This document shows positions 34,821 to 43,002 of a stretch of DNA of 64,000 nt, piece by piece; within the stretch, counting starts at the first letter, position 1; every line of letters starts with the position of its first letter. The notes below the pieces were generated by a model. That model searched no databases. It was not told where the DNA came from and worked only from the letters and a program-made list of their open reading frames with translations. This DNA is from DUUI01 sp964627845 (GTDB lineage Bacteria; Bacillota_I; Bacilli_A; Erysipelotrichales; Erysipelotrichaceae). The stretch is from assembly GCA_964627845.1 (NCBI GenBank), contig CAZVKL010000002.1:27931-91930 (forward strand). Direction: 5' to 3'. The position numbers were made by a program, and so were the translations under genes.

Positions 34821-35018
34821 GTGAAACTAAAGGAAAATCAGATTACACTAGGCCAATTATTAAAGGTCTTAGGTTATATTTCCAGTGGTGGTGAAGCAAA
34901 GCATCGAATGCATGAATTTGAGATTACCCTCAATGGTGAAATTGAGAACCGTCGTGGCCGAAAAATTCATCCAGGAGATGTGGTTGTGATTGATGGCCGG
35001 GAAATTGAGATTGAATGA
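34821..35018 (+). CDS. yaaA: S4-domain RNA-binding protein YaaA
   Basis: A 65-residue S4-like protein (I-T-L-G-Q-L-L-K-V-L, then G-G-E-A-K and N-G-E-x-E-N-R-R-G-R-K-I-x-P-G-D-V-V) that always sits between dnaN and recF in Bacillota. The start is the GTG at 34821, preceded by GGGAG; an upstream in-frame start lies in the promoter and is rejected. The exact role (ribosome-associated) is uncertain. Overlaps recF by four bases. Confidence 0.9.
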   Translation: MKLKENQITLGQLLKVLGYISSGGEAKHRMHEFEITLNGEIENRRGRKIHPGDVVVIDGREIEIE

Positions 35019-36121
35019 AGATAAACTCTCTTTCTTTGTTAAATTTTCGTAACTATGAGTCACTGACTTGCCAGTTTAATCCACAATTAAACATTATTGT
35101 GGGTGATAATGCACAGGGAAAAACAAATCTTTTAGAATCAATCTATTTCATGTCAACGTTAAGAAGTTTTAGAACTCAATCAGATCAAGATTTAATTCGA
35201 TTTGATCAAGATTATTTTAAAATTAATTGTGAGATAGAAACAGAGCTAACAACCAAACAATGTCAGGTTCTTGTTTTTAAATCGGGGAAAAGTATCAAAA
35301 TCAATGAGACTGTTATAAAAAAGAGTAGTGATTATATTGGGACCATTAATTGTGTTAGTTTTTCTCCACAAGATTTAAACTTCTTTACTGATTCACCTAA
35401 AACAAGACGTAAGTTCTTAGATATTGAGGCGACAAAGTTATCTCGACAATATCTTTATCATTTGAATAACTATGTTAACTTACTTAAACAAAGAAATGCG
35501 CTTTTGAAACAACCTAATGTTGATGAAGAAATCTTAATGATTCTTAGTAAACAATTAGTGGATGACATGTGGGAAATTGTTTCTTATCGACAAGAAATGG
35601 TTGATTTTCTTAATTCGAGAACTCAAGTTTTATTTAATGAATTAAGTGAGAGTGAAACTGAAATCATTTTTGAATTGAAAACAGAGGTTGAAGTGACAAC
35701 AGAATCAGCGTTTAAACAAAAAATGATGGATAAAATGATTCAGAATAAAGCGAGAGATATCTATTTTAAAGTGACACATGCGGGTTGTCATCGTGATGAT
35801 TTAATTACATTGATGAATAAGCATGATATCAATACAGTGGCCTCACAGGGTCAAAAAAGACTGGTATTAGTTGCTTTAAAACTTGCGTTAATTGAGTTTA
35901 TTACGCAGAAACAGAAAGAGTCACCAATCCTATTGTTAGATGATGTCTTTTCTGAATTGGATCAGAATCATCAACAATTATTTATAAAGAAAACACCTAG
36001 TAATATTCAAACGATTATCACGACTACCTCAATTGATGAAGAAATCAAATTAGATCGTTCGATGACGATTTATCAGATTGAGGCAGGTCAATTAGTAGAA
36101 AGAAGAGATTTAAATGGATAA
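35015..36121 (+). CDS. recF: RecF recombination protein
   Basis: A 368-residue SMC-like ATPase that loads RecA at gaps with RecO and RecR. Walker A is V-G-D-N-A-Q-G-K-T-N-L-L-E; the signature A-S-Q-G-Q-K-R and Walker B P-I-L-L-L-D-D-V-F-S-E-L are complete. It overlaps yaaA and gyrB at its two ends. Confidence 0.97.
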   Translation: MKINSLSLLNFRNYESLTCQFNPQLNIIVGDNAQGKTNLLESIYFMSTLRSFRTQSDQDLIRFDQDYFKINCEIETELTTKQCQVLVFKSGKSIKINETVIKKSSDYIGTINCVSFSPQDLNFFTDSPKTRRKFLDIEATKLSRQYLYHLNNYVNLLKQRNALLKQPNVDEEILMILSKQLVDDMWEIVSYRQEMVDFLNSRTQVLFNELSESETEIIFELKTEVEVTTESAFKQKMMDKMIQNKARDIYFKVTHAGCHRDDLITLMNKHDINTVASQGQKRLVLVALKLALIEFITQKQKESPILLLDDVFSELDQNHQQLFIKKTPSNIQTIITTTSIDEEIKLDRSMTIYQIEAGQLVERRDLNG

Positions 36122-38042
36122 ATTAAACAATCAAGTTGATCATTCATATACATCGGAAGACATTCAAATTCTTGAGGGCTTAGAAGCTGTTAGAATGCGT
36201 CCAGGGATGTATATTGGGACAACTGGAGTCAAAGGCTTGCATCATCTCGTATGGGAAATTGTGGATAATGCTGTCGATGAAGCCTTAGCAGGTTATGCTG
36301 ATAAAATTGTTGTGACATTGCACGATGATGATGTCATTGAAGTATTGGATAATGGTCGTGGGATTCCTGTAGAGGTTCATAAGAAAACAGGTCGTTCAAC
36401 CGTTGAGACAATCTATACAAAATTACATGCTGGTGGAAAATTTGGTGGAGGCGCCTATAAAGTATCAGGTGGACTTCACGGCGTTGGGGCATCAGTAGTT
36501 AATGCATTAAGTGAATGGGTTGAAGTTCATGTATTTAAAGATGGCAAAGTCCATTTTCAGCGTTTTGAGAATGGTGGACATGTATCTGATCCTTTAAAAG
36601 AGATTGGTGAAACCCAAGAAACTGGGACTAAAGTACTCTTTAAAGCAGATAATTTAATCTTTACTGATTCAACTCGTTTTGATTATGACACAATCAAAGA
36701 ACGTCTTCGTCAAATGGCTTATTTAAATAAAGGCATTCGTATTGAATTAAATGATTTAAGAACGGATGAGGATGAAAAACACGAAGTCTACCATTATGAA
36801 GGTGGAATTAAAGAATATGTTCAATATATGAATCGAAGTAGAACACCACTTCATGATGATATTATTTATGGGGAAGGAATTGAGGAGAACATTTCTGTTG
36901 AAGTGTCTGTCCAATACAATGATTCTTATGCGACTAATCTCTATACGTTTGCCAATAACATATCAACGGCTGAGGGTGGAACGCATGAGGATGGTTTTAA
37001 ATTAGCTTTAACGAGAGTCATTAATAACTATGCTCGTCAAGAAAACTTACTTAAAAAAGATGATGATTCTTTTGTTGGTGAGGATGTTCGTGAAGGCTTA
37101 ACAGCGATTGTCTCGATTAAGCATCCTAATCCTCAATTTGAAGGACAAACAAAAACAAAATTAGGGAATACGGAAGTTCGCCGGATTGTTTCTAATGTTT
37201 TTGGTCAACATTTAGAACGTTTCTTAATGGAAAATCCAGATACCGCTCATTTAATTGTTGAGAAAGCATCATTAGCGTCTAAAGCGCGTGTGGCAGCTAA
37301 GAAGGCACGTGAATTAACGAGACGTAAATCGGCCTTAGAGGTAAGTTCATTGCCTGGTAAACTGGCTGATTGTCAGTCTAAGGATGCGTCTAAGTCTGAA
37401 ATCTTCTTGGTTGAGGGTAATTCAGCGGGTGGTAGTGCTAAAAATGGTCGTGATTCACAATTTCAAGCGATTTTACCATTAAGAGGTAAGGTCTTGAATG
37501 TTGAAAAAGCGAGAATGCACAGAATATTTGAGAATGAGGAAATTCGTTCCATGTTAACCGCATTTGGTTGTGGTATTGGGGATGAATTGGACTTAGAAAA
37601 ACTACGTTATCATAAAATCGTGATTATGACTGATGCGGATGTTGATGGATCTCATATTCGTACGTTATTATTAACTTTCTTATTTAGATTCTTACAACCA
37701 GTGATTGAGGGTGGCTATGTTTATTTTGCTCAACCACCTCTTTATAAAGTCACGAAAGGTCGCCAAGTTCATTACGCTTATAATGACGCTCAATTAGATG
37801 CTTTAAAATCTGATATTGGTGAAAAAGTTAAAATAAGTCGATTTAAGGGACTTGGAGAGATGGATGCTGACCAATTATGGGAAACGACCATGAATCCAGC
37901 TACTCGTACTTTAATTCAAGTAACTATTGATGATGCCATTGAGGCTGATCAAGTATTCAATATGCTAATGGGTGATGATGTGGAACCACGCCGTGAGTTC
38001 ATTGAGACAAATGCCCAATACGTTAGAAACTTGGATATTTAG
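36114..38042 (+). CDS. gyrB: DNA gyrase subunit B
   Basis: A 642-residue ATPase subunit. The GHKL motifs E-I-V-D-N-A-V-D-E and L-D-N-G-R-G-I-P-V, the A-G-G-K-F-G-G lid, and the TOPRIM motifs E-G-N-S-A-G-G-S-A and D-A-D-V-D-G-S-H-I-R are intact. With GyrA it introduces negative supercoils. It starts inside recF by eight bases. Confidence 0.99.
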   Translation: MDKLNNQVDHSYTSEDIQILEGLEAVRMRPGMYIGTTGVKGLHHLVWEIVDNAVDEALAGYADKIVVTLHDDDVIEVLDNGRGIPVEVHKKTGRSTVETIYTKLHAGGKFGGGAYKVSGGLHGVGASVVNALSEWVEVHVFKDGKVHFQRFENGGHVSDPLKEIGETQETGTKVLFKADNLIFTDSTRFDYDTIKERLRQMAYLNKGIRIELNDLRTDEDEKHEVYHYEGGIKEYVQYMNRSRTPLHDDIIYGEGIEENISVEVSVQYNDSYATNLYTFANNISTAEGGTHEDGFKLALTRVINNYARQENLLKKDDDSFVGEDVREGLTAIVSIKHPNPQFEGQTKTKLGNTEVRRIVSNVFGQHLERFLMENPDTAHLIVEKASLASKARVAAKKARELTRRKSALEVSSLPGKLADCQSKDASKSEIFLVEGNSAGGSAKNGRDSQFQAILPLRGKVLNVEKARMHRIFENEEIRSMLTAFGCGIGDELDLEKLRYHKIVIMTDADVDGSHIRTLLLTFLFRFLQPVIEGGYVYFAQPPLYKVTKGRQVHYAYNDAQLDALKSDIGEKVKISRFKGLGEMDADQLWETTMNPATRTLIQVTIDDAIEADQVFNMLMGDDVEPRREFIETNAQYVRNLDI

Positions 38043-38050
38043 GAGGGTTT

Positions 38051-40543
38051 ATGGAAGACAATAAAGATATAATGGTAGAATTTGATGATAATTTTGATGA
38101 TCAACAACACGATAAGATAGAACATCGTGATATTGCCACTGAAATGAGAGAATCTTTCTTAGATTATTCAATGTCAGTGATTGTGTCTCGTGCCCTACCA
38201 GATGTTAGGGATGGAATGAAGCCAGTTCATCGACGCATTCTATTTGCGATGAATAATTTAGGCATGTATTCTGATCGTGCTTTTTCTAAATCAGCTATGT
38301 TAGTTGGGGAAGTTATGGGTAAATATCACCCACATGGTGATAGTGCGATCTATTCAACAATGGTTCGTATGGCTCAGGACTTTTCGTACCGTTATCCACT
38401 TATCCAAGGACAAGGGAACTTTGGTTCAATTGATGGTGATGGTGCCGCAGCAATGCGTTATACCGAATCGAGAATGTCTAAGATTTCGATGGAGATGATG
38501 CGTGATATCAATAAAAATACGGTTGATTTCATGGATAACTATGATGCACGTCATCAAGAACCGACGGTGTTACCTTCGCGTATCCCTCAACTCTTGTTGA
38601 ATGGTTCGATGGGAATTGCGGTTGGGATGGCGACAAATATTCCACCTCACAACCTTAGTGAAACAGTGGATGGATTGATTGCTATGATTGATAATCCTGA
38701 TATTTCAATTTTAGAGTTGATGCAAGATTATATTTATGGTCCTGATTTCCCTACCGGCGCCTATATTTTAGGTCGTACAGGGATTAAAAAAGCCTTTATG
38801 ACAGGTCGTGGTTCTGTCTTAATGCGTGCTAAAACAAATATTGAGACTCAAAAAAATTCAAAACAACAAATTATCGTTACGGAGATTCCTTATCAAGTGA
38901 ATAAAGCACGGTTGGTAGAGCGAATCGCACAATTAGTTAGAGATAAAGTGATTGAAGGCATTACTGATTTAAGAGATGAATCAAACCGTAACGGAATTCG
39001 TATTGTCATTGAGTTACGTCGAGATGTGAATGCGGAAGTATTATTGAATATGCTTTATCGTCAGACAGCGTTACAGACCAGTTTTGGTGTTAATAATGTT
39101 GCGTTGGTGAATGGTCAACCAAAATTACTTAATTTAAAAGAATTATTTAATCATTACTTAAATCATCAAAAAGAAGTGGTAACTCGTAAGACTCAATATG
39201 AGTTGGATAGAGCTAAAGAGCGAGCACATATCTTAGAAGGTTTTATCGTTGCTTTGGATAATATTGATGAGGTGATCCAAATCATTAGAGATTCCATGAG
39301 TGATGAGGAGGCTAACCAACGCTTACAAGAGCGATTTAAGTTATCTGAGGTTCAGTCTAAGGCAATCTTAGATATGCGTCTAAGAAGACTAACGGGCCTT
39401 GAGCGAAACAAAATCACGGAAGAATATGAACAATTACTCAGAACAATCGATGATTTAGTTGATATCTTAGCTAATGAAGTTCGTGTCTTAGAAATTATTA
39501 AAGATGATTTATTAGATATGAAAGAAAAATATGGGGATCCAAGACGTTCTGAAATTATTGATGAAGGCTATGATTTAGAAGACGAAGATTTAATTGAGCG
39601 TGAAGATGTTGTCATTAGTATGACTTTAAATGGTTACATTAAGCGTACAAGTTTAGATACTTATCATACTCAAAACAGAGGTGGTCGTGGCGTTCGTAGT
39701 ATGTCCATGCACGAAGATGATGTCATTGAACAACTGGTGACGATGTCGACACATGAATATTTATTGTTGTTTACAAACTTTGGGAAAGTATATCGATTAA
39801 AAGGATATCAAGTCCCTTCTGCTTCTAGAACGTCGATGGGCATTCCAGTGATTAACATTATTCAACTTGAAAAAGATGAAAGAGTTAAATCGTTGGTTCG
39901 TATACCTGAGGGCAATGATGCGATGTATGTCTTATTTGCGACTCGGATGGGTCTTGTTAAGAAAACACCGGTTGAACAGTTTGAGCGTATTCAGAGAAAT
40001 GGTAAGATTGCCATTAGTTTACAAGATCATGATGAGCTGGTTGCTGTTAAGGCTACCACTGGCGAAAATGATATTTTAGTTGCTTGTAGTAATGGGAAAG
40101 CAATTCGTTTCCAAGAAGATGTGATTCGTTCGATGGGACGAACAGCTCGAGGGGTTCGAGGAATTAATGTAGATGGTTCTCATGTGATTGGTATGGCCAC
40201 TGATAATGAAGGTGAAAAGATCTTAGCGGTGACTGAGAATGGTTATGGTAAGATTACGCCAATTAGTGATTATCGCTTAACAGGTCGTGGTGGTAAAGGA
40301 GTAATCACGATTAAAGTAACTGATCGCAATGGTCCACTTGTCGGCTTTAAAGCAGTTGAAGGTGATGAAGATGCGTTGTTAGTCACAAACACGGGTACAT
40401 TAATAAGAATTTCATTAAGTAATGTTAGTGAGTTAGGTCGTAATACCCAAGGTGTCAAATTAATCAATGTAAAAGACACAACAGTTTCGAGTGTCGCTGT
40501 AGTAAACGAGACTCAAGAAGAATTAGAAAGTGATGAAGATTAA
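38051..40543 (+). CDS. gyrA: DNA gyrase subunit A
   Basis: An 830-residue subunit. The catalytic Tyr137 lies in A-A-M-R-Y-T-E-S. The C-terminal beta-pinwheel contains a GyrA-box-like Q-N-R-G-G-R-G, which marks gyrase rather than topoisomerase IV. In the quinolone region, K-Y-H-P-H-G-D-S-A-I-Y-S places Ser98 and Ser102 at the positions of E. coli Ser83 and Asp87; a Ser instead of an acidic residue at the second site is unusual. The stop lies in a terminator loop. Confidence 0.98.
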   Translation: MEDNKDIMVEFDDNFDDQQHDKIEHRDIATEMRESFLDYSMSVIVSRALPDVRDGMKPVHRRILFAMNNLGMYSDRAFSKSAMLVGEVMGKYHPHGDSAIYSTMVRMAQDFSYRYPLIQGQGNFGSIDGDGAAAMRYTESRMSKISMEMMRDINKNTVDFMDNYDARHQEPTVLPSRIPQLLLNGSMGIAVGMATNIPPHNLSETVDGLIAMIDNPDISILELMQDYIYGPDFPTGAYILGRTGIKKAFMTGRGSVLMRAKTNIETQKNSKQQIIVTEIPYQVNKARLVERIAQLVRDKVIEGITDLRDESNRNGIRIVIELRRDVNAEVLLNMLYRQTALQTSFGVNNVALVNGQPKLLNLKELFNHYLNHQKEVVTRKTQYELDRAKERAHILEGFIVALDNIDEVIQIIRDSMSDEEANQRLQERFKLSEVQSKAILDMRLRRLTGLERNKITEEYEQLLRTIDDLVDILANEVRVLEIIKDDLLDMKEKYGDPRRSEIIDEGYDLEDEDLIEREDVVISMTLNGYIKRTSLDTYHTQNRGGRGVRSMSMHEDDVIEQLVTMSTHEYLLLFTNFGKVYRLKGYQVPSASRTSMGIPVINIIQLEKDERVKSLVRIPEGNDAMYVLFATRMGLVKKTPVEQFERIQRNGKIAISLQDHDELVAVKATTGENDILVACSNGKAIRFQEDVIRSMGRTARGVRGINVDGSHVIGMATDNEGEKILAVTENGYGKITPISDYRLTGRGGKGVITIKVTDRNGPLVGFKAVEGDEDALLVTNTGTLIRISLSNVSELGRNTQGVKLINVKDTTVSSVAVVNETQEELESDED

Positions 40544-40560
40544 ATTTTCATCGCTTTTTT
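40527..40560 (+). terminator. Terminator after gyrA, stop codon in loop
   Basis: AAAGTGATGAA (40527-40537) pairs with TTCATCGCTTT (40547-40557, one G-U pair), with T following. The TAA stop at 40541-40543 is in the loop. Confidence 0.85.
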
Positions 40561-40595
40561 GTTACAATAGTACAGATAGAATAGGAGGAAAAGTA

Positions 40596-42101
40596 TTGAT
40601 ATTATTAGAAAAATTTAAAGAGACCGCCTTTTCGGTCTTGCCAATTTTTGTGATTGTAATTATATGTCATCTGTTCTTCACACCGTTAGAAACAGATTTA
40701 TTAATATTATTTACAATTTCAACCGCATTGTTAATGTTAGGATTGGCATTATTTAATTTAGGGGTAGATCAAAGTATTGAAAAGATGGGTAATATTGTTG
40801 GACAGTCCGTCTTTACAAAAAACTCAATCCCATATTTAATTCTTGTGAGTTTCTTAGTTGGATTTATGGTTACATTTGCTGAACCCGACTTACAAGTCTT
40901 AGGAAATCAACTACAAACAATAACAAATGGTCAGATCGCATCATTTTTATTGGTCGGCGTTGTTTCCATAGGAACAGGTTTATATGTTGTCTTAGCAATG
41001 CTTAGAATTGTTTTGAATAAACCATTAAAAACAGTATTGGCTGTATCATATGGAATCTTGTTCGCTTTAGCATTACTCGTCGAATACTTACAACCAAACT
41101 TATTAGGCGTTTCATTTGACTCTGGTGGTGTTACCACTGGACCCTTAACAGTGCCATTCATTATGGCATTGGGAATTGGGGTTGTTTCAAAACGAGCATC
41201 GGATACTAATCAGGAAGATAGCTTTGGGGTTGTTGGGATGGCATCGGTTGGTCCAATCATAGCTATGTTAGTTCTCGCATTATTTACCTCTTCAATGGAT
41301 ATTAATGCGGATGAATTACAACAAGCGACCCAGTATTCAACAAATATTGGTGTTCTTTGGACGACTTTAATGCATGAGTTCAAAAATGTCTTAATCGCAT
41401 TGTCACCATTAGTGATTATCTTCTTTGTGTTAAATGCATTGATATTCAAGATCAGTAAAGATGACTTAATTCAATTATCAAAAGGGTTAGCATTAAACTT
41501 CTTTGGGGTCGTTTTCTTCTTAACAGGGGTGAATGCTGGATTTAGTAACGTTGCTCAACAAATTGGTGGCGATTTAATTACAAGTCCAAATGGTTGGTTA
41601 GTCGTCGTCTTAGGATTTATCTTAGGATTGGTAATTGTGTTTGCTGAACCAGCAATTTGGGTTTTAAATCGAAATGTTGAAGAAATTTCTGGTGGATATA
41701 TTAATCGTAAGTTAATGCTTGGAAGTTTAAGTTTATCCGTTGCACTCGCAGTTGCGATGGCAATGTTAAGAATCTATATAGGATTCTCTTTATGGTGGTA
41801 TCTAGTACCAGGTTATCTGATCGCACTTGGATTAATGAAGTACACACCTACCCTATTTACTGGAATCGCATTTGATTCTGGTGGGGTTTCAACAGGACCA
41901 ATGACGGCAACCTTTATCTTATCGATGGGTATTGGTGCTGCTATAGCGCATGGTTCTAATGTCTTAACAGACGCATTCGGGTTAGTTGCGGTTGTCGCAA
42001 TGATGCCCCTGATCATTATTCAATTATTAGGTGTTATTTATAAACGTAAAACTCAAGAACAAGAGAGTGTTGATAGCGATAATTGGATAGAGGAGGAATA
42101 G
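40596..42101 (+). CDS. DUF1538 integral membrane protein
   Basis: A 501-residue protein with about twelve membrane segments in two homologous halves. Each half ends in a near-identical motif: F-D-S-G-G-V-T-T-G-P (around base 41117) and F-D-S-G-G-V-S-T-G-P (around 41870). This is the DUF1538 family, thought to be transporters of unknown substrate. I take the TTG at 40596, seven bases after AGGAGG; an earlier codon falls inside the gyrA terminator. It is followed without a gap by a P-II-like gene, which suggests P-II control of transport. Confidence 0.85.
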   Translation: MILLEKFKETAFSVLPIFVIVIICHLFFTPLETDLLILFTISTALLMLGLALFNLGVDQSIEKMGNIVGQSVFTKNSIPYLILVSFLVGFMVTFAEPDLQVLGNQLQTITNGQIASFLLVGVVSIGTGLYVVLAMLRIVLNKPLKTVLAVSYGILFALALLVEYLQPNLLGVSFDSGGVTTGPLTVPFIMALGIGVVSKRASDTNQEDSFGVVGMASVGPIIAMLVLALFTSSMDINADELQQATQYSTNIGVLWTTLMHEFKNVLIALSPLVIIFFVLNALIFKISKDDLIQLSKGLALNFFGVVFFLTGVNAGFSNVAQQIGGDLITSPNGWLVVVLGFILGLVIVFAEPAIWVLNRNVEEISGGYINRKLMLGSLSLSVALAVAMAMLRIYIGFSLWWYLVPGYLIALGLMKYTPTLFTGIAFDSGGVSTGPMTATFILSMGIGAAIAHGSNVLTDAFGLVAVVAMMPLIIIQLLGVIYKRKTQEQESVDSDNWIEEE

Positions 42102-42755
42102 ATGAATACTTTAAATAAAGATATTTATATCTGTTATATGATTGTCAATGATAATCGTGCAGATAGAGTAGAAAATTTATATCGTAAACATAATGCTGGA
42201 TTTGTGTTAAATCAACCATGTAAAGGAACTGTTAATAGCGCAATCTTGAATGCAATTGGAGTATCTAACTCGAATCGTTCATATATTCAAGCAATGTTTT
42301 CGAAAAAGCGTTTAATGGAATTTATGGAAGAAGCGAAAAACATATTTAAACTAGATGAACCGGGACATGGAATATTATTTGTGAAGAAAGCGAATCATAT
42401 AATGTTTTCTAAATCGGAATGTCTTCCTGAAAGTGAGGAGAAAAGTATGACTAACGATGTGTTAATTACCGTAATTACAAACTATGGAAAAACTAAAAAT
42501 TTAATCAGAGTAGCTAGAGAAAATGGTGCTCACGGAGCGACGATTCTTAAGGGTCATGGTACAGTCTCTGAAGATGCTCAAAAATTCTTTGGTGTTGCGA
42601 TTGAACCTGAAAAAGAAGTGATTATGCTTATTGTGAATAAAGAAATTGAAAAACAAGTCATGGAAGCCATTTATAATGAAGGTCAATTTGAGAAGGCATC
42701 CAATGGTATTGTATTCTCTCAAGAATTACATCATACAATGGGAATCGCTGGTTGA
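42102..42755 (+). CDS. Two-domain P-II-like signalling protein
   Basis: A 217-residue protein with two P-II-like halves (about 5-95 and 118-210). The second is clearer: V-I-T-N-Y-G-K-T-K-N-L-I-R-V-A-R-E-N-G-A-H-G-A-T-I-L-K-G-H-G-T resembles the P-II core, with a shortened T-loop. The first half has diverged. Classical P-II proteins are single domains that trimerise and bind ATP/ADP and 2-oxoglutarate. Its ATG directly follows the DUF1538 stop, so it probably senses a metabolite and gates that transporter (inference). Confidence 0.82.
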   Translation: MNTLNKDIYICYMIVNDNRADRVENLYRKHNAGFVLNQPCKGTVNSAILNAIGVSNSNRSYIQAMFSKKRLMEFMEEAKNIFKLDEPGHGILFVKKANHIMFSKSECLPESEEKSMTNDVLITVITNYGKTKNLIRVARENGAHGATILKGHGTVSEDAQKFFGVAIEPEKEVIMLIVNKEIEKQVMEAIYNEGQFEKASNGIVFSQELHHTMGIAG

Positions 42756-42779
42756 CTTTAAAGACAATTTTGATATGAT
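42752..42779 (+). promoter_or_regulatory. Promoter of the serS T-box transcript
   Basis: TTGACT (42752-42757) overlaps the stop of the P-II gene; TATGAT (42774-42779), preceded by TGA as an extended -10, follows after 16 bases. Confidence 0.75.
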
Positions 42780-42785
42780 AATTTC

Positions 42786-42985
42786 AAACGTTGAAAGAGA
42801 TTAATGTAGTTGGATATTTCAGAGAGTTGACGGTTGGTGTGAGTCAATATTGAATACTACAATTCCACTCTTGAGTGATTATTCCGGCTCCTGCCGTTAT
42901 CAGAAGTAGAGAAAATGTTTCACGTGAAACATTTGAATAAGGGTGGCAACACGAGATATCGTCCCTTGGGTGGTATCTTTTTTTA
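42786..42985 (+). ncRNA. T-box riboswitch, tRNA-Ser responsive, upstream of serS
   Basis: Stem I can be drawn: AAGAG/CTCTT (42795-42799 with 42868-42872) and TGTAGT/ACTACA (42805-42810 with 42856-42861) bracket a specifier loop whose 3' strand contains the Ser codon TCC (42864-42866) followed by A. A conserved distal segment GGTTGGTGTGA and a CCGG-rich stem follow. The T-box sequence A-A-G-G-G-T-G-G-C (from 42939) contains TGGC, complementary to the GCCA end of tRNA-Ser with its G discriminator. A terminator (42955-42984) ends in seven T. Uncharged tRNA-Ser would permit read-through into serS. Confidence 0.9.
42916..42931. promoter_or_regulatory. parS site 1, inside the serS T-box leader
   Basis: TGTTTCACGTGAAACA is a perfect palindrome and matches the ParB/Spo0J recognition consensus. 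It lies between the stem I/II region and the antiterminator of the T-box, where stem III is normally found, so the RNA copy could fold as that stem. Confidence 0.92.
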
Positions 42986-43002
42986 TGCAAAATGGAGGAT
43001 GT

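Noticed and set aside
40530..40595. Upstream in-frame start for the DUF1538 protein
   Set aside because: It would lie inside the gyrA terminator and overlap gyrA; AGGAGG seven bases before TTG 40596 is a better start.
42943..43002. N-terminal extension of SerRS
   Set aside because: These codons fall inside the T-box antiterminator and terminator.
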